Below are positions 1 through 5,217 of a stretch of DNA of 5,217 nt, in pieces. Every line of letters begins with the position of its first letter. Within the stretch, counting starts at the first letter, position 1. The stretch covers positions 1 through 5,217 of the forward strand of contig JACNJI010000283.1 in the NCBI GenBank assembly GCA_014382645.1, read 5' to 3'. The notes beneath the pieces were generated by a model. That model saw only the letters and a list, made by a program, of their open reading frames with translations. It was not told where the DNA came from and searched no databases. Source of the DNA: Verrucomicrobiota bacterium. Lineage in GTDB: Bacteria > Verrucomicrobiota > Verrucomicrobiia > Opitutales > Seribacteraceae. Both the position numbers and the translations under genes were made by a program.

Positions 1-953
1 AGAGAAGTGGCATTGGTCAGCAAATGAATGCCATTCGCTCTGCTCGAGGGAAAGTGAGACCGAAAACTGACTGTGACCGGTTTGTCTTCCGGAGCGATGA
101 CGTCTTGCTCGAACAATACACGGTCGAGGTCCGGAGAATATGCCTGAAACCGGGGAGCAGCCTGACCTGCCGCCTTGAGTCCACTCATCGTGTAACTGAT
201 TTCGTAGATACCGGGACCCTGGTACGGGGTCTCCCCGGACCAGGGAGCCCCTCCATGGTGCAGGTCGCTCGCCCATAACAGTTTTCGCACCTTGTCGATC
301 TGGCCCGCTTTGGACAGACGCTCATAGTGTGGATGGTTAGGAGCGATGTTCTCCATCCGCCTGCTGCCTTCGATATACGCAATGGGTTTCTCGGGATACG
401 CCTCGCTCAGCACTATCTCCGCAGCAGTAATATATTTTTCCACATGCGTGGGGGACAACGTCAGGATGGGGCCAAGGCGCTCAAAGCCATTCCACTCAGG
501 GTCTTCCAGTAATCCGCCCGGATCCGAGGCGTCGTATTGTACGCCAATCAGGTCGTATGTGGTGTTGACGTATTCCTCCCTGGTCAGGCGATTGTAGGAG
601 ACACGGTCCCGCTTGGCCATACGAGCTGCCTCCCCTTCCTTGATTCGCGCAGCCAGCCACTCCACCATCACCGCCCCTTGCTCGGCTGTGGGACGCTTCT
701 TTTCCTTCTCCGGCGGCATTTCACCCGAGCTGATCCGCTCCATCACTTCCGCCCAAAGTAACGTGTCCTTGGTTCCAATTTCATGAGATAAATCATCGAT
801 CCGGAAATCCCCCTTCTGTTTCTTTTCCCCATGGCAACGGATACAATAGCTCTCAAGAAACGGCTGAAGACCTTTTTCAAAAGACGCCACAGGCTTCGCG
901 ACAATTACCGCGTGGAAAAGCAGAGAAGGGAATAAAAACAGGCAAAGCTTCAT
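1..953 (-). CDS. Planctomycete-type cytochrome c / DUF1587 exported protein (N-terminal part)
   Basis: The frame is open from an ATG at 951-953 to the left edge (317 full codons), so the C-terminal part is missing. Residues 1-20 (MKLCLFLFPSLLFHAVIVAK) form a likely signal peptide. A haem c site CIRCH lies at residues 37-41, followed by GDFRID and by an EMPP motif at 78-81 whose Met79 is the probable axial haem ligand. This is the PSCyt1 layout. Residues about 119-185 (VSYNRLTREEYVNTTYDLIG..., then FERLGPILTLSPTHVEKY) match the DUF1587 pattern. Residues 190-317 look beta-rich, like the carbohydrate-binding-like module found in these proteins. In the family, DUF1592, DUF1588 and DUF1585 domains normally follow and would lie outside the window. 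The family is abundant in Planctomycetes and Verrucomicrobia; its biochemical role is not settled, but a periplasmic redox role fits. No clear Shine-Dalgarno precedes the ATG. The gene starts 65 bases after the stop of the 1019-1996 gene on the same strand, so a shared transcript is likely. Confidence 0.9.
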   Translation of the reverse strand, partial: MKLCLFLFPSLLFHAVIVAKPVASFEKGLQPFLESYCIRCHGEKKQKGDFRIDDLSHEIGTKDTLLWAEVMERISSGEMPPEKEKKRPTAEQGAVMVEWLAARIKEGEAARMAKRDRVSYNRLTREEYVNTTYDLIGVQYDASDPGGLLEDPEWNGFERLGPILTLSPTHVEKYITAAEIVLSEAYPEKPIAYIEGSRRMENIAPNHPHYERLSKAGQIDKVRKLLWASDLHHGGAPWSGETPYQGPGIYEISYTMSGLKAAGQAAPRFQAYSPDLDRVLFEQDVIAPEDKPVTVSFRSHFPSSRANGIHLLTNATS

Positions 954-1018
954 CAGTGAAATTTAGTTTATACAAAAAGAGATGTCATAATAATCAAATT
1001 CATGGACAACTTTATAAT

Positions 1019-1996
1019 TCATTTAGCCGGCCATATGCGCACCACGCCCTTTTCGAAAAAACCTTTGCCAGAAGCATCCAGCTTCAGGGTCAAAGGCCGG
1101 GTATGCGTATGCCCAGCCCGACCCACTGCGACAACGGTCCCGGATACTGATTCGCCAGTCTGCTTAAGGTTGTTCCCTGCAGGAGCGACCAACACTTTCA
1201 TGCCCGACTTCAGCTGCTCGACCAAACCGATTCCACTCCCGAACATCGTAAAATTCATTTCCAGTCCTTTGATTAGGTCCAGATAACCGATAGCGCCGTC
1301 TTTTGCCAACCGTTCATCTTGAACAGCAATCTGCCGAGTCCTGAACTTAAGCAAACTCATCTCATCCAGAAACACGTGCCAACAAATCCGGCTGCGACCT
1401 TTGCCACGGCCATGTGTTTTCGCGCGCAAACGGTCTCCCAATTTTATATCGGAAAACTTCGCGGGTTTTCCGTCCTTCCAGTATTGCGTTTCCGAGTTCG
1501 TTTCGAGAGATAGTCCCTTCTCGCGAATAAAGCTCTTGTCTCCCCTAGCCCAAGTGAAGCCGATACGTCCGGATGACTCGTCAATTGTCTCAACGAAATA
1601 ATATTCCTTGTGACCATTCAGCATATTCATCTCATCCTGAATATAAGTGAGCCAGTACCACTTTCCCGCCTCATTCAAATGCATCCGAAAAATCGCTCTT
1701 TCGCCAATGATGAAATCACTTAAGTCCCCTTTCGTCGCGTGGTGTAACATTTCCGCATAGGGCATAGCCGCAAAAGGATAAACCTTGTCTTCGCTTTCCG
1801 CACGAAATGACCCAGTTCGGGTTTCCAAATCAACACTTATCAGTTCACCCCAAATGCGGCGCATTTTCTCGGTCGGGACGATGACCTGTCCCTGCGTAAT
1901 GACCCGGATGGGCTTCTTCGGCTCTTCCGACTCGGCGAAAAGAAAAAGCATAAAGCTCAACAGAAGAAAAAAACTGTGTTTAATAAAGCGGTTCAT
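1019..1996 (-). CDS. Secreted protein of unknown function, 325 aa, with internal beta repeats
   Basis: I do not recognise a named family with a known function, although similar secreted proteins are, to my memory, common in Verrucomicrobia and Planctomycetes. I chose the ATG at 1994-1996 because it gives a clean signal peptide: MNRFIKH, a hydrophobic stretch to about residue 21, then the charged ESEEPKKP. An in-frame ATG at 2090-2092 would add 32 residues with a second hydrophobic stretch and is less likely. The mature part seems to contain three related beta-rich units. Unit one is residues 47-105 (RRIWGELISVDLETRTGSF ... IIGERAIFRMH). Unit two is 132-194 (VETIDESSGRIGF ... FSDIKLGDRLRAKT). 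Unit three is about 234-272, ending LKSGMKVLVAP. A last segment, SGTVVAVGRAGHTHTRPLTL, is at 285-304. The pattern of a strand pair followed by an F-x-D-x-x-x-G-(D/E)-R strand suggests small beta-barrels, but that fold is an inference. No catalytic motif is visible. The only Cys in the mature protein is C205. It probably leads a two-gene unit with the downstream cytochrome gene. Confidence 0.85.
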   Translation of the reverse strand: MNRFIKHSFFLLLSFMLFLFAESEEPKKPIRVITQGQVIVPTEKMRRIWGELISVDLETRTGSFRAESEDKVYPFAAMPYAEMLHHATKGDLSDFIIGERAIFRMHLNEAGKWYWLTYIQDEMNMLNGHKEYYFVETIDESSGRIGFTWARGDKSFIREKGLSLETNSETQYWKDGKPAKFSDIKLGDRLRAKTHGRGKGRSRICWHVFLDEMSLLKFRTRQIAVQDERLAKDGAIGYLDLIKGLEMNFTMFGSGIGLVEQLKSGMKVLVAPAGNNLKQTGESVSGTVVAVGRAGHTHTRPLTLKLDASGKGFFEKGVVRIWPAK

Positions 1997-2013
1997 GAAC
2001 AACAGAACTAGAT

Positions 2014-2048
2014 GTAGACAAAAGTGAAATAGTGGACAAAAGTTTGTC
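2014..2048. repeat. Paired 12-base direct repeats with overlapping inverted repeat upstream of the 1019-1996 gene
   Basis: GTAGACAAAAGT (2014-2025) and GTGGACAAAAGT (2032-2043) differ at one base and lie 18 bases apart start to start. The second copy overlaps an inverted repeat, GACAAA-AG-TTTGTC (2035-2048). The cluster lies 18-52 bases upstream of the chosen ATG of the minus-strand secreted-protein gene, where an operator would be expected. It is also AT-rich, so chance similarity is possible. If translation really began at 2092, this stretch would be coding. Confidence 0.35.
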
Positions 2049-2092
2049 AGTAAAAAATAAGATTCTAATATAAATAAATAGTCAAAGACCAT

Positions 2093-2459
2093 GAAGGTTC
2101 ATTTAGCTATTTTTTTTTTCACTTAAGAGGGTTAGGCAAAGATTCTTTTCCACGATTAGACTTTGGGCAGTGTTACGTTATTGACGCAATGAACGATTCC
2201 GAGACCACATAGAAGACAGCCCTTGAATGCGAAGCTAGATTGACGGCTTATGCCTTTGCCATGCTGTCCGATTATTAAGCAGATCAAGACATGGAGCAAA
2301 ACGTACTCGTCGTGGTGGCGCAAAAGTACTAAGATGATGAAGACGGGACTTCTATTGGTGCGTGATGCCGAGCAATTGTTCGACTGCAGGCGCTGATCTA
2401 TATTCGCAAAAATCGTCGTAAACAATTGGTCTGGGATCGAATTTCGCAAGATGCTGTAG
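2093..2459. other. Gene-poor stretch, probably degraded sequence
   Basis: No convincing gene was found here on either strand. It begins with an AT-rich part containing a run of ten T (2110-2119) and continues as mixed-composition sequence. On the plus strand one frame reads in short open pieces, broken by a TAG after MNDSETT, a TAA after AFAMLSDY, a TAA after VLVVVAQKY and a TGA after DGTSIGA. After that it stays open from about 2370 to 2591. This resembles a decayed coding region, but the pieces match no family I know. The minus strand has an open frame at 2156-2449 whose translation is rich in Cys and Ile and shows no recognisable motif. Confidence 0.5.
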
Positions 2460-2528
2460 ACGCGGCATTTCCTGTTTCACCTGAACGACCGGCATTTCGT
2501 TTTCGAATCGATTGCCCAAACATATCTC

Positions 2529-3026
2529 TTGCAACACTACCGAAACGAGGGAGGAGCCACGGTATCCGACATCAACCTCACGCCTAACGTAACCGAGTGG
2601 GAGCACAGCATCGAGATCCTGCCCGAGTCCAACGATAAGGATTTCAGCGTGCTTTCGGACGGTTTCGGCACGGAAGTGAACCTCACCGCCGTGAACCTGC
2701 CCCTTTTCTCCGGATACGACCTGAAAACCGTGTCCAACGCCCAAAGTGCCCTCAAAGAGATCGACCACGTGATCGATTGCCTGACCCGTGCACTATCCCA
2801 AGCCGCCGCCAACGTACAGCGTCTGGAAAAAGAGACGGACGAGAACAGCAGGAGGATGATTGCGACCGAAGCTGCGGAGGGACGGATAATGGACTTGGAC
2901 ATGGCCGCCGAGGCAAGCGCCTTGGCCAAACACAACATTCGATACCAAGGATCAGTCGCGGTGTTGGCCCAAGCCCAGATAATCCCCAACACCATTCTGG
3001 GACTTTTGATAAACGGGAACCTTTAA
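2529..3026 (+). CDS. Flagellin C-terminal domain only (truncated flagellin, probable gene remnant)
   Basis: Residues about 66-162 match the C-terminal D0/D1 region of flagellins: a helix with ALKEIDHVIDCLTRALSQAA, then NVQRLE (95-100), then AAEGRIMDLDMAAEAS (115-130), and finally LAKHNIRYQGSVAVLAQAQ (132-150) ahead of a hydrophobic end, ILGLLINGNL. The family pattern is NRLE, then AESRIRDxDMAEE, then LAQANQxPQxVLxLL. Full flagellins begin with a conserved N-terminal helix that packs against this one in the filament core, and it is absent here. The frame is open back to a TAG at 2457-2459 and no N-terminal motif is found in the sequence before it in any plus-strand frame. There is no ATG before the conserved part; the first usual start is TTG at 2529, without a Shine-Dalgarno. 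A GAGGGAGGAG at 2547-2556 has no normal start codon behind it. Alone, this fragment should not polymerise like a flagellin. It is the only plus-strand gene in the window. The family call is firm; expression and function are doubtful. Confidence 0.75.
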   Translation: MQHYRNEGGATVSDINLTPNVTEWEHSIEILPESNDKDFSVLSDGFGTEVNLTAVNLPLFSGYDLKTVSNAQSALKEIDHVIDCLTRALSQAAANVQRLEKETDENSRRMIATEAAEGRIMDLDMAAEASALAKHNIRYQGSVAVLAQAQIIPNTILGLLINGNL

Positions 3027-3143
3027 AAAGTTCGCAAGCAATCGGCTTCGGCGTTTGTTCAATCGACCGGCGAACAGTGCGTTGCGGATGCGCCCCGAAG
3101 CAGGATATTCAGGCCCCAATTTGCTGAAAAGGGATGGACGAAA
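3027..3143. other. Intergenic spacer between convergent flagellin remnant and glycoside hydrolase
   Basis: This 117-base spacer separates two genes that converge on it. It holds a 7-base inverted repeat, GCTTCGG (3045-3051) and CCGAAGC (3095-3101), around a 43-base interior, and a shorter inner pair TGTTC/GAACA (3056-3060 and 3072-3076). No T-run follows on either strand, so it is not a canonical terminator. I see no gene in it. Confidence 0.35.
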
Positions 3144-4901
3144 CTAGTCGAGCTTGACGAATTCGATCGAGGTGAACTTTCGCATGTTTCCCACTTGGGT
3201 GTGCAAGACGCCATTCGCAACGGTAGCCGGCTTGGCGACTTCCTCGCGGCGATTGAGATCGGTTCCGTTTTCGCGGCTAATGTCCTTTGTGACAATGCGG
3301 ACCTCGTAGCGATCCCCCTCGGCCAAGCCCTCGCCCCTGAAATCCTTGGTGGAGAACTCGTTGTTGTACAGTTTTCCGTTTTGAATGGTGGAGGGAATGG
3401 AAACCTTTGCCCATGAGGTTCCGCTCGCGCCGTCCGAATAGAGCAAGACCTTGAAGCTCTTATTGGTTCTGTCGTAGGAAGACACCTTGTACTGCTCCTT
3501 ACCCGTGAAGGCGGGTCCGAGGACGGTGACGTCGTTACCTTTTTCCCCGGCGACGGCGTGCCTGATCACCTCGTCGGAGCCTCCCGCTATTTGCGAGTAC
3601 CATTTCCAGACGTAGTAGTGGAGGTGGTTGGGATCCGACGGATCGGCGTAGTTCTTTGCGCTGAAGGCGCCTTTCTCGATTCGTACGATGGAAAAGGTTT
3701 CGTCGCTTCCGCGAAACCCGACTTTCTCGGTAACTATTCCGGCGACTCCATTTTTGGCAGGAATCACGATGTCGGGGGACAGTTTCTTGACTCGACCGTT
3801 GTAGTCGTGCCTCTTCGTCAATCCCATCGACCACGGGCTCGAGTTGTCCGACCATGGAAGATTGATCGTGTTGAGACCTCGCTCGAGAAGCTTGCCCATG
3901 ATGGTGACGGCCTTGTCGTAGGCGTCCTTCTCGTTCTTTACTCCGTCGCCGTTGACGTCGTGGGAAAAGGATGAGTCGTCCCAGGTGATCCACGACTCCG
4001 AGGAAATCACCTGCTTGGAACGATAACCGGCGGCGTCAAGCAGGGAACGAGCGAGGTCGTAGTTTCCCCAGACCGAGGAAATTATGCTGCCGTCCATCAT
4101 CCCGAATCCGTTGAAATGATCGGAAACGTTCATGTTCAGCGCGTCCACCAATCCCATGAGCTCTTTGTTTGCAATCAACTTGGAGTAGTAATCGCGAACG
4201 GCCACGGCGCCCTTCCCTTTCAAACCCCGGAGGGTTCCGCAAGCCTCGCAAGGGGAACATCCGGAAGTCGAGACGATTACCTGCTTCTCGGGAGAGGCGT
4301 CGTACACGCCCCTTATTGCCTTCGCTCCCTTGATGAAAATTTCGGAGATGAGAAAATCCACGTCGCCGCCGTTCATCATCCCCTGAAGATTCGCCTCGTG
4401 GTAGAGCTGGTAGGCATTCACGCGTCCCTTGAAATGAGTGGCCAAGCGGGTAACGAAGTCGCGATAATGATTCTCCTTGGGTTTCCAAGCTCCCGCCTTA
4501 CCACTCTCGGACGCCCAGGCCGGGCAATGCCAAACAACGAGTTCCACCTTGACCCCTTCCGCCACGCAGGCGTCCACCGCATCCTCTATCGTTTTCAAGT
4601 AAACCGACATATTTCGAGCGTAGTCGACGTTGGCCTTGGACGATTCGGCGGCGTGCCAACTGACCCAGAACTGAGCGTAACTACTGTCCTCTGCAATCAC
4701 GGGACGCTTGGCGTCGTACGCATTGTTGGCGGGACGCCCGGGGAATGGCTGCCACCTGACCCCGACGTGCATGTGATCGGTAGTCCAATCGTATCCCGAA
4801 CCGGAAGACGTTGTCTTAATTTCCGAACCATTGTCTGCAAAACAGGCAAGAGAGGTAAGGAATAGAGAGAAAATCAAAAGAGGTCTCTTCATTGGCGACA
4901 T
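3144..4901 (-). CDS. Secreted TIM-barrel glycoside hydrolase-like protein (clan GH-A-like, family not assigned)
   Basis: The 585-residue product starts with a signal peptide (MSPMKRPLLIFSLFLTSLACFA, probable cut before DNGS). A second ATG at 4890-4892 (MKRPLL) is an equally good start; neither has a clear Shine-Dalgarno. Residues about 40-375 read like a (beta/alpha)8 barrel: GVRWQPFPGRP near 47-57, QFWVSWHAAES (77-87), VELVVWHCPAWAS (119-131), VNAYQLYHEANLQGMM (161-176), ALNMNVSDHF (254-263), QVISSESWITWDD (297-309) and GLNTINLPWSDNSSPW (342-357). By analogy with clan GH-A enzymes, Glu169 in YHEAN is the likely acid/base and Glu302 in SSESW the likely nucleophile. Residues about 380-585 look like a C-terminal beta-sandwich. 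Two unusual elements sit in the barrel: C215-x-x-C218-x-x-C221 and a 12-residue calcium-loop pattern DVNGDGVKNEKD at 315-326. GH39-like is my best guess, but family and substrate cannot be fixed by eye. It should act outside the cytoplasm on a polysaccharide or glycoside. It follows icd on the same strand, 142 bases away, probably with its own promoter. Confidence 0.85.
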   Translation of the reverse strand: MSPMKRPLLIFSLFLTSLACFADNGSEIKTTSSGSGYDWTTDHMHVGVRWQPFPGRPANNAYDAKRPVIAEDSSYAQFWVSWHAAESSKANVDYARNMSVYLKTIEDAVDACVAEGVKVELVVWHCPAWASESGKAGAWKPKENHYRDFVTRLATHFKGRVNAYQLYHEANLQGMMNGGDVDFLISEIFIKGAKAIRGVYDASPEKQVIVSTSGCSPCEACGTLRGLKGKGAVAVRDYYSKLIANKELMGLVDALNMNVSDHFNGFGMMDGSIISSVWGNYDLARSLLDAAGYRSKQVISSESWITWDDSSFSHDVNGDGVKNEKDAYDKAVTIMGKLLERGLNTINLPWSDNSSPWSMGLTKRHDYNGRVKKLSPDIVIPAKNGVAGIVTEKVGFRGSDETFSIVRIEKGAFSAKNYADPSDPNHLHYYVWKWYSQIAGGSDEVIRHAVAGEKGNDVTVLGPAFTGKEQYKVSSYDRTNKSFKVLLYSDGASGTSWAKVSIPSTIQNGKLYNNEFSTKDFRGEGLAEGDRYEVRIVTKDISRENGTDLNRREEVAKPATVANGVLHTQVGNMRKFTSIEFVKLD

Positions 4902-4916
4902 ACTACGGAGGCAATG

Positions 4917-4922
4917 ATCATA
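4917..4922 (-). promoter_or_regulatory. Candidate -10 element for the glycoside hydrolase gene
   Basis: On the minus strand the sequence TATGAT, one base from TATAAT, ends 15 bases before the ATG at 4901. A -35 element at the usual spacing is poor (around GTAAAA). If used, it would give a very short leader of about 10 bases, or nearly 20 for the ATG at 4892, which would fit the lack of a Shine-Dalgarno. This rests on the motif alone. Confidence 0.25.
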
Positions 4923-4973
4923 TATTTGTGAACGTAGCTGTTTTACGGCTTCTAAGGAAATCGCGCACCATCG

Positions 4974-4996
4974 GCCTCAAGCCAAAAACTTGAGGC
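4974..4996 (-). terminator. Hairpin downstream of icd, possible terminator without a T-run
   Basis: GCCTCAAG (4974-4981) and CTTGAGGC (4989-4996) form a perfect 8-base-pair stem with a 7-base loop. It begins 47 bases after the isocitrate dehydrogenase stop on the minus strand. On that strand it is followed by CGATGGTGCG, so the usual T-run is missing. It may end icd transcription inefficiently, protect the 3' end of the mRNA, or have another role. Confidence 0.4.
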
Positions 4997-5043
4997 AAAA
5001 CGGGCAAGGCCATTACTCTTGGTCTAAAAGAATTCGGTATCGA

Positions 5044-5217
5044 TCAACCAAGCTTTGCAATAATTGCATTGAAGGTTGAACTGGGACGCATGACGGCAGA
5101 GGTCTTCTCTTCGTCGAGGAGATAGTAGCCTCCCAAGTCGGCGGCAGGGCCTTGAACGTCGATCATTTCGCGAACGATGGATTCTTCGTTGGATGCAAGC
5201 TCGGCGGCGATGGGAGC
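5044..5217 (-). CDS. icd: Monomeric NADP-dependent isocitrate dehydrogenase (C-terminal end)
   Basis: Only the last 57 codons and the TGA are in the window; the rest lies beyond the right edge. The visible end contains VQGPAADLGGYYLLDEEK (residues 21-38 of the fragment) followed by TSAVMRPSSTFNAIIAKLG to the stop. This matches the C-terminus of the monomeric, about 740-residue type of isocitrate dehydrogenase: a V-D-(I/L)-G-G-Y-Y segment, then K-x-x-x-x-MRPS-x-T-x-NAII. The short dimeric Icd family does not end this way. The enzyme oxidatively decarboxylates isocitrate to 2-oxoglutarate with NADP+ in the cytoplasm, as part of the TCA cycle. The match was judged by eye from a short fragment, but the motif string is distinctive. 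A hairpin follows 47 bases downstream, and the hydrolase gene after that is probably a separate transcript. Confidence 0.88.
   Translation of the reverse strand, partial: APIAAELASNEESIVREMIDVQGPAADLGGYYLLDEEKTSAVMRPSSTFNAIIAKLG

Noticed and set aside
1018..2107. Ten-base word TTCATTTAGC at both 1018-1027 and 2098-2107, flanking the secreted-protein gene like a target duplication
   Set aside because: Several ten-base repeats are expected by chance in a window of this size, there are no terminal inverted repeats and no transposase, and the left copy overlaps the stop codon of the gene.
2092..2120. Possible plus-strand terminator: ATGAA-GG-TTCAT followed by a run of ten T
   Set aside because: The two-base loop cannot form as drawn, the stem is only five weak pairs, and no plus-strand gene lies upstream to terminate.
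2352..2768. Minus-strand open frame of 138 codons across the start of the flagellin fragment
   Set aside because: It is antisense to the recognisable flagellin frame for about half its length. A stretch near its end (RLQHLAKFDPRPIV) faintly recalls the C-terminus of FAD-linked oxidases, but the resemblance is too short and lacks the rest of the domain.
2537..2995. Minus-strand open frame of 152 codons opposite the flagellin fragment
   Set aside because: It is the reverse shadow of the flagellin C-terminal domain and has no motif of its own.
4843..4845. Lipoprotein signal at Cys20 of the hydrolase (SLAC)
   Set aside because: The residue at -3 is Ser and Leu is at -2, so the lipobox is poor. 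An ordinary signal peptidase I cut after CFA fits better.
4116..4865. Long plus-strand open frame (249 codons) opposite the glycoside hydrolase
   Set aside because: It lies wholly antisense to a gene with signal peptide, barrel motifs and coherent domains. Its translation shows no recognisable motif, so it is a shadow of the GC-rich coding strand.

Overview
The window looks like a piece of a PVC-group bacterial chromosome, most likely a Verrucomicrobiota member. This rests on an export-targeted c-type cytochrome protein of the PSCyt1/DUF1587 class typical of Planctomycetes and Verrucomicrobia, on a companion secreted protein of a type I associate with the same phyla, and on the scarcity of Shine-Dalgarno sequences before the genes. 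The phylum call is an inference from protein character. No rRNA, tRNA, CRISPR array or recognisable insertion sequence was seen.

Layout from left to right. 1-953 (minus): N-terminal 317 codons of a haem-c-containing PSCyt1/DUF1587 protein that runs off the left edge. 1019-1996 (minus): a secreted 325-residue protein of unknown function, 65 bases upstream of the cytochrome gene and probably co-transcribed with it. 1997-2528: a gene-poor gap with an AT-rich promoter-like part (including paired 12-base repeats) and a part that looks like decayed sequence. 2529-3026 (plus): an isolated flagellin C-terminal domain without its N-terminal partner, the only recognisable plus-strand gene. 3144-4901 (minus): a secreted TIM-barrel glycoside hydrolase-like enzyme of about 585 residues. 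5044-5217 (minus): the C-terminal end of monomeric NADP-dependent isocitrate dehydrogenase, cut by the right edge.

The two left-hand genes form a plausible exported unit, and the hydrolase is a separately transcribed carbohydrate-active enzyme placed after icd. The flagellin fragment interrupts an otherwise one-directional region and, with the degraded sequence in front of it, suggests an old deletion or rearrangement. I found no convincing new multi-gene system. The items most worth a second look are the orphan flagellin C-terminus, the unassigned hydrolase with an EF-hand/dockerin-like calcium loop and a CxxCxxC cluster inside its barrel, and the repeat-containing secreted partner of the cytochrome.
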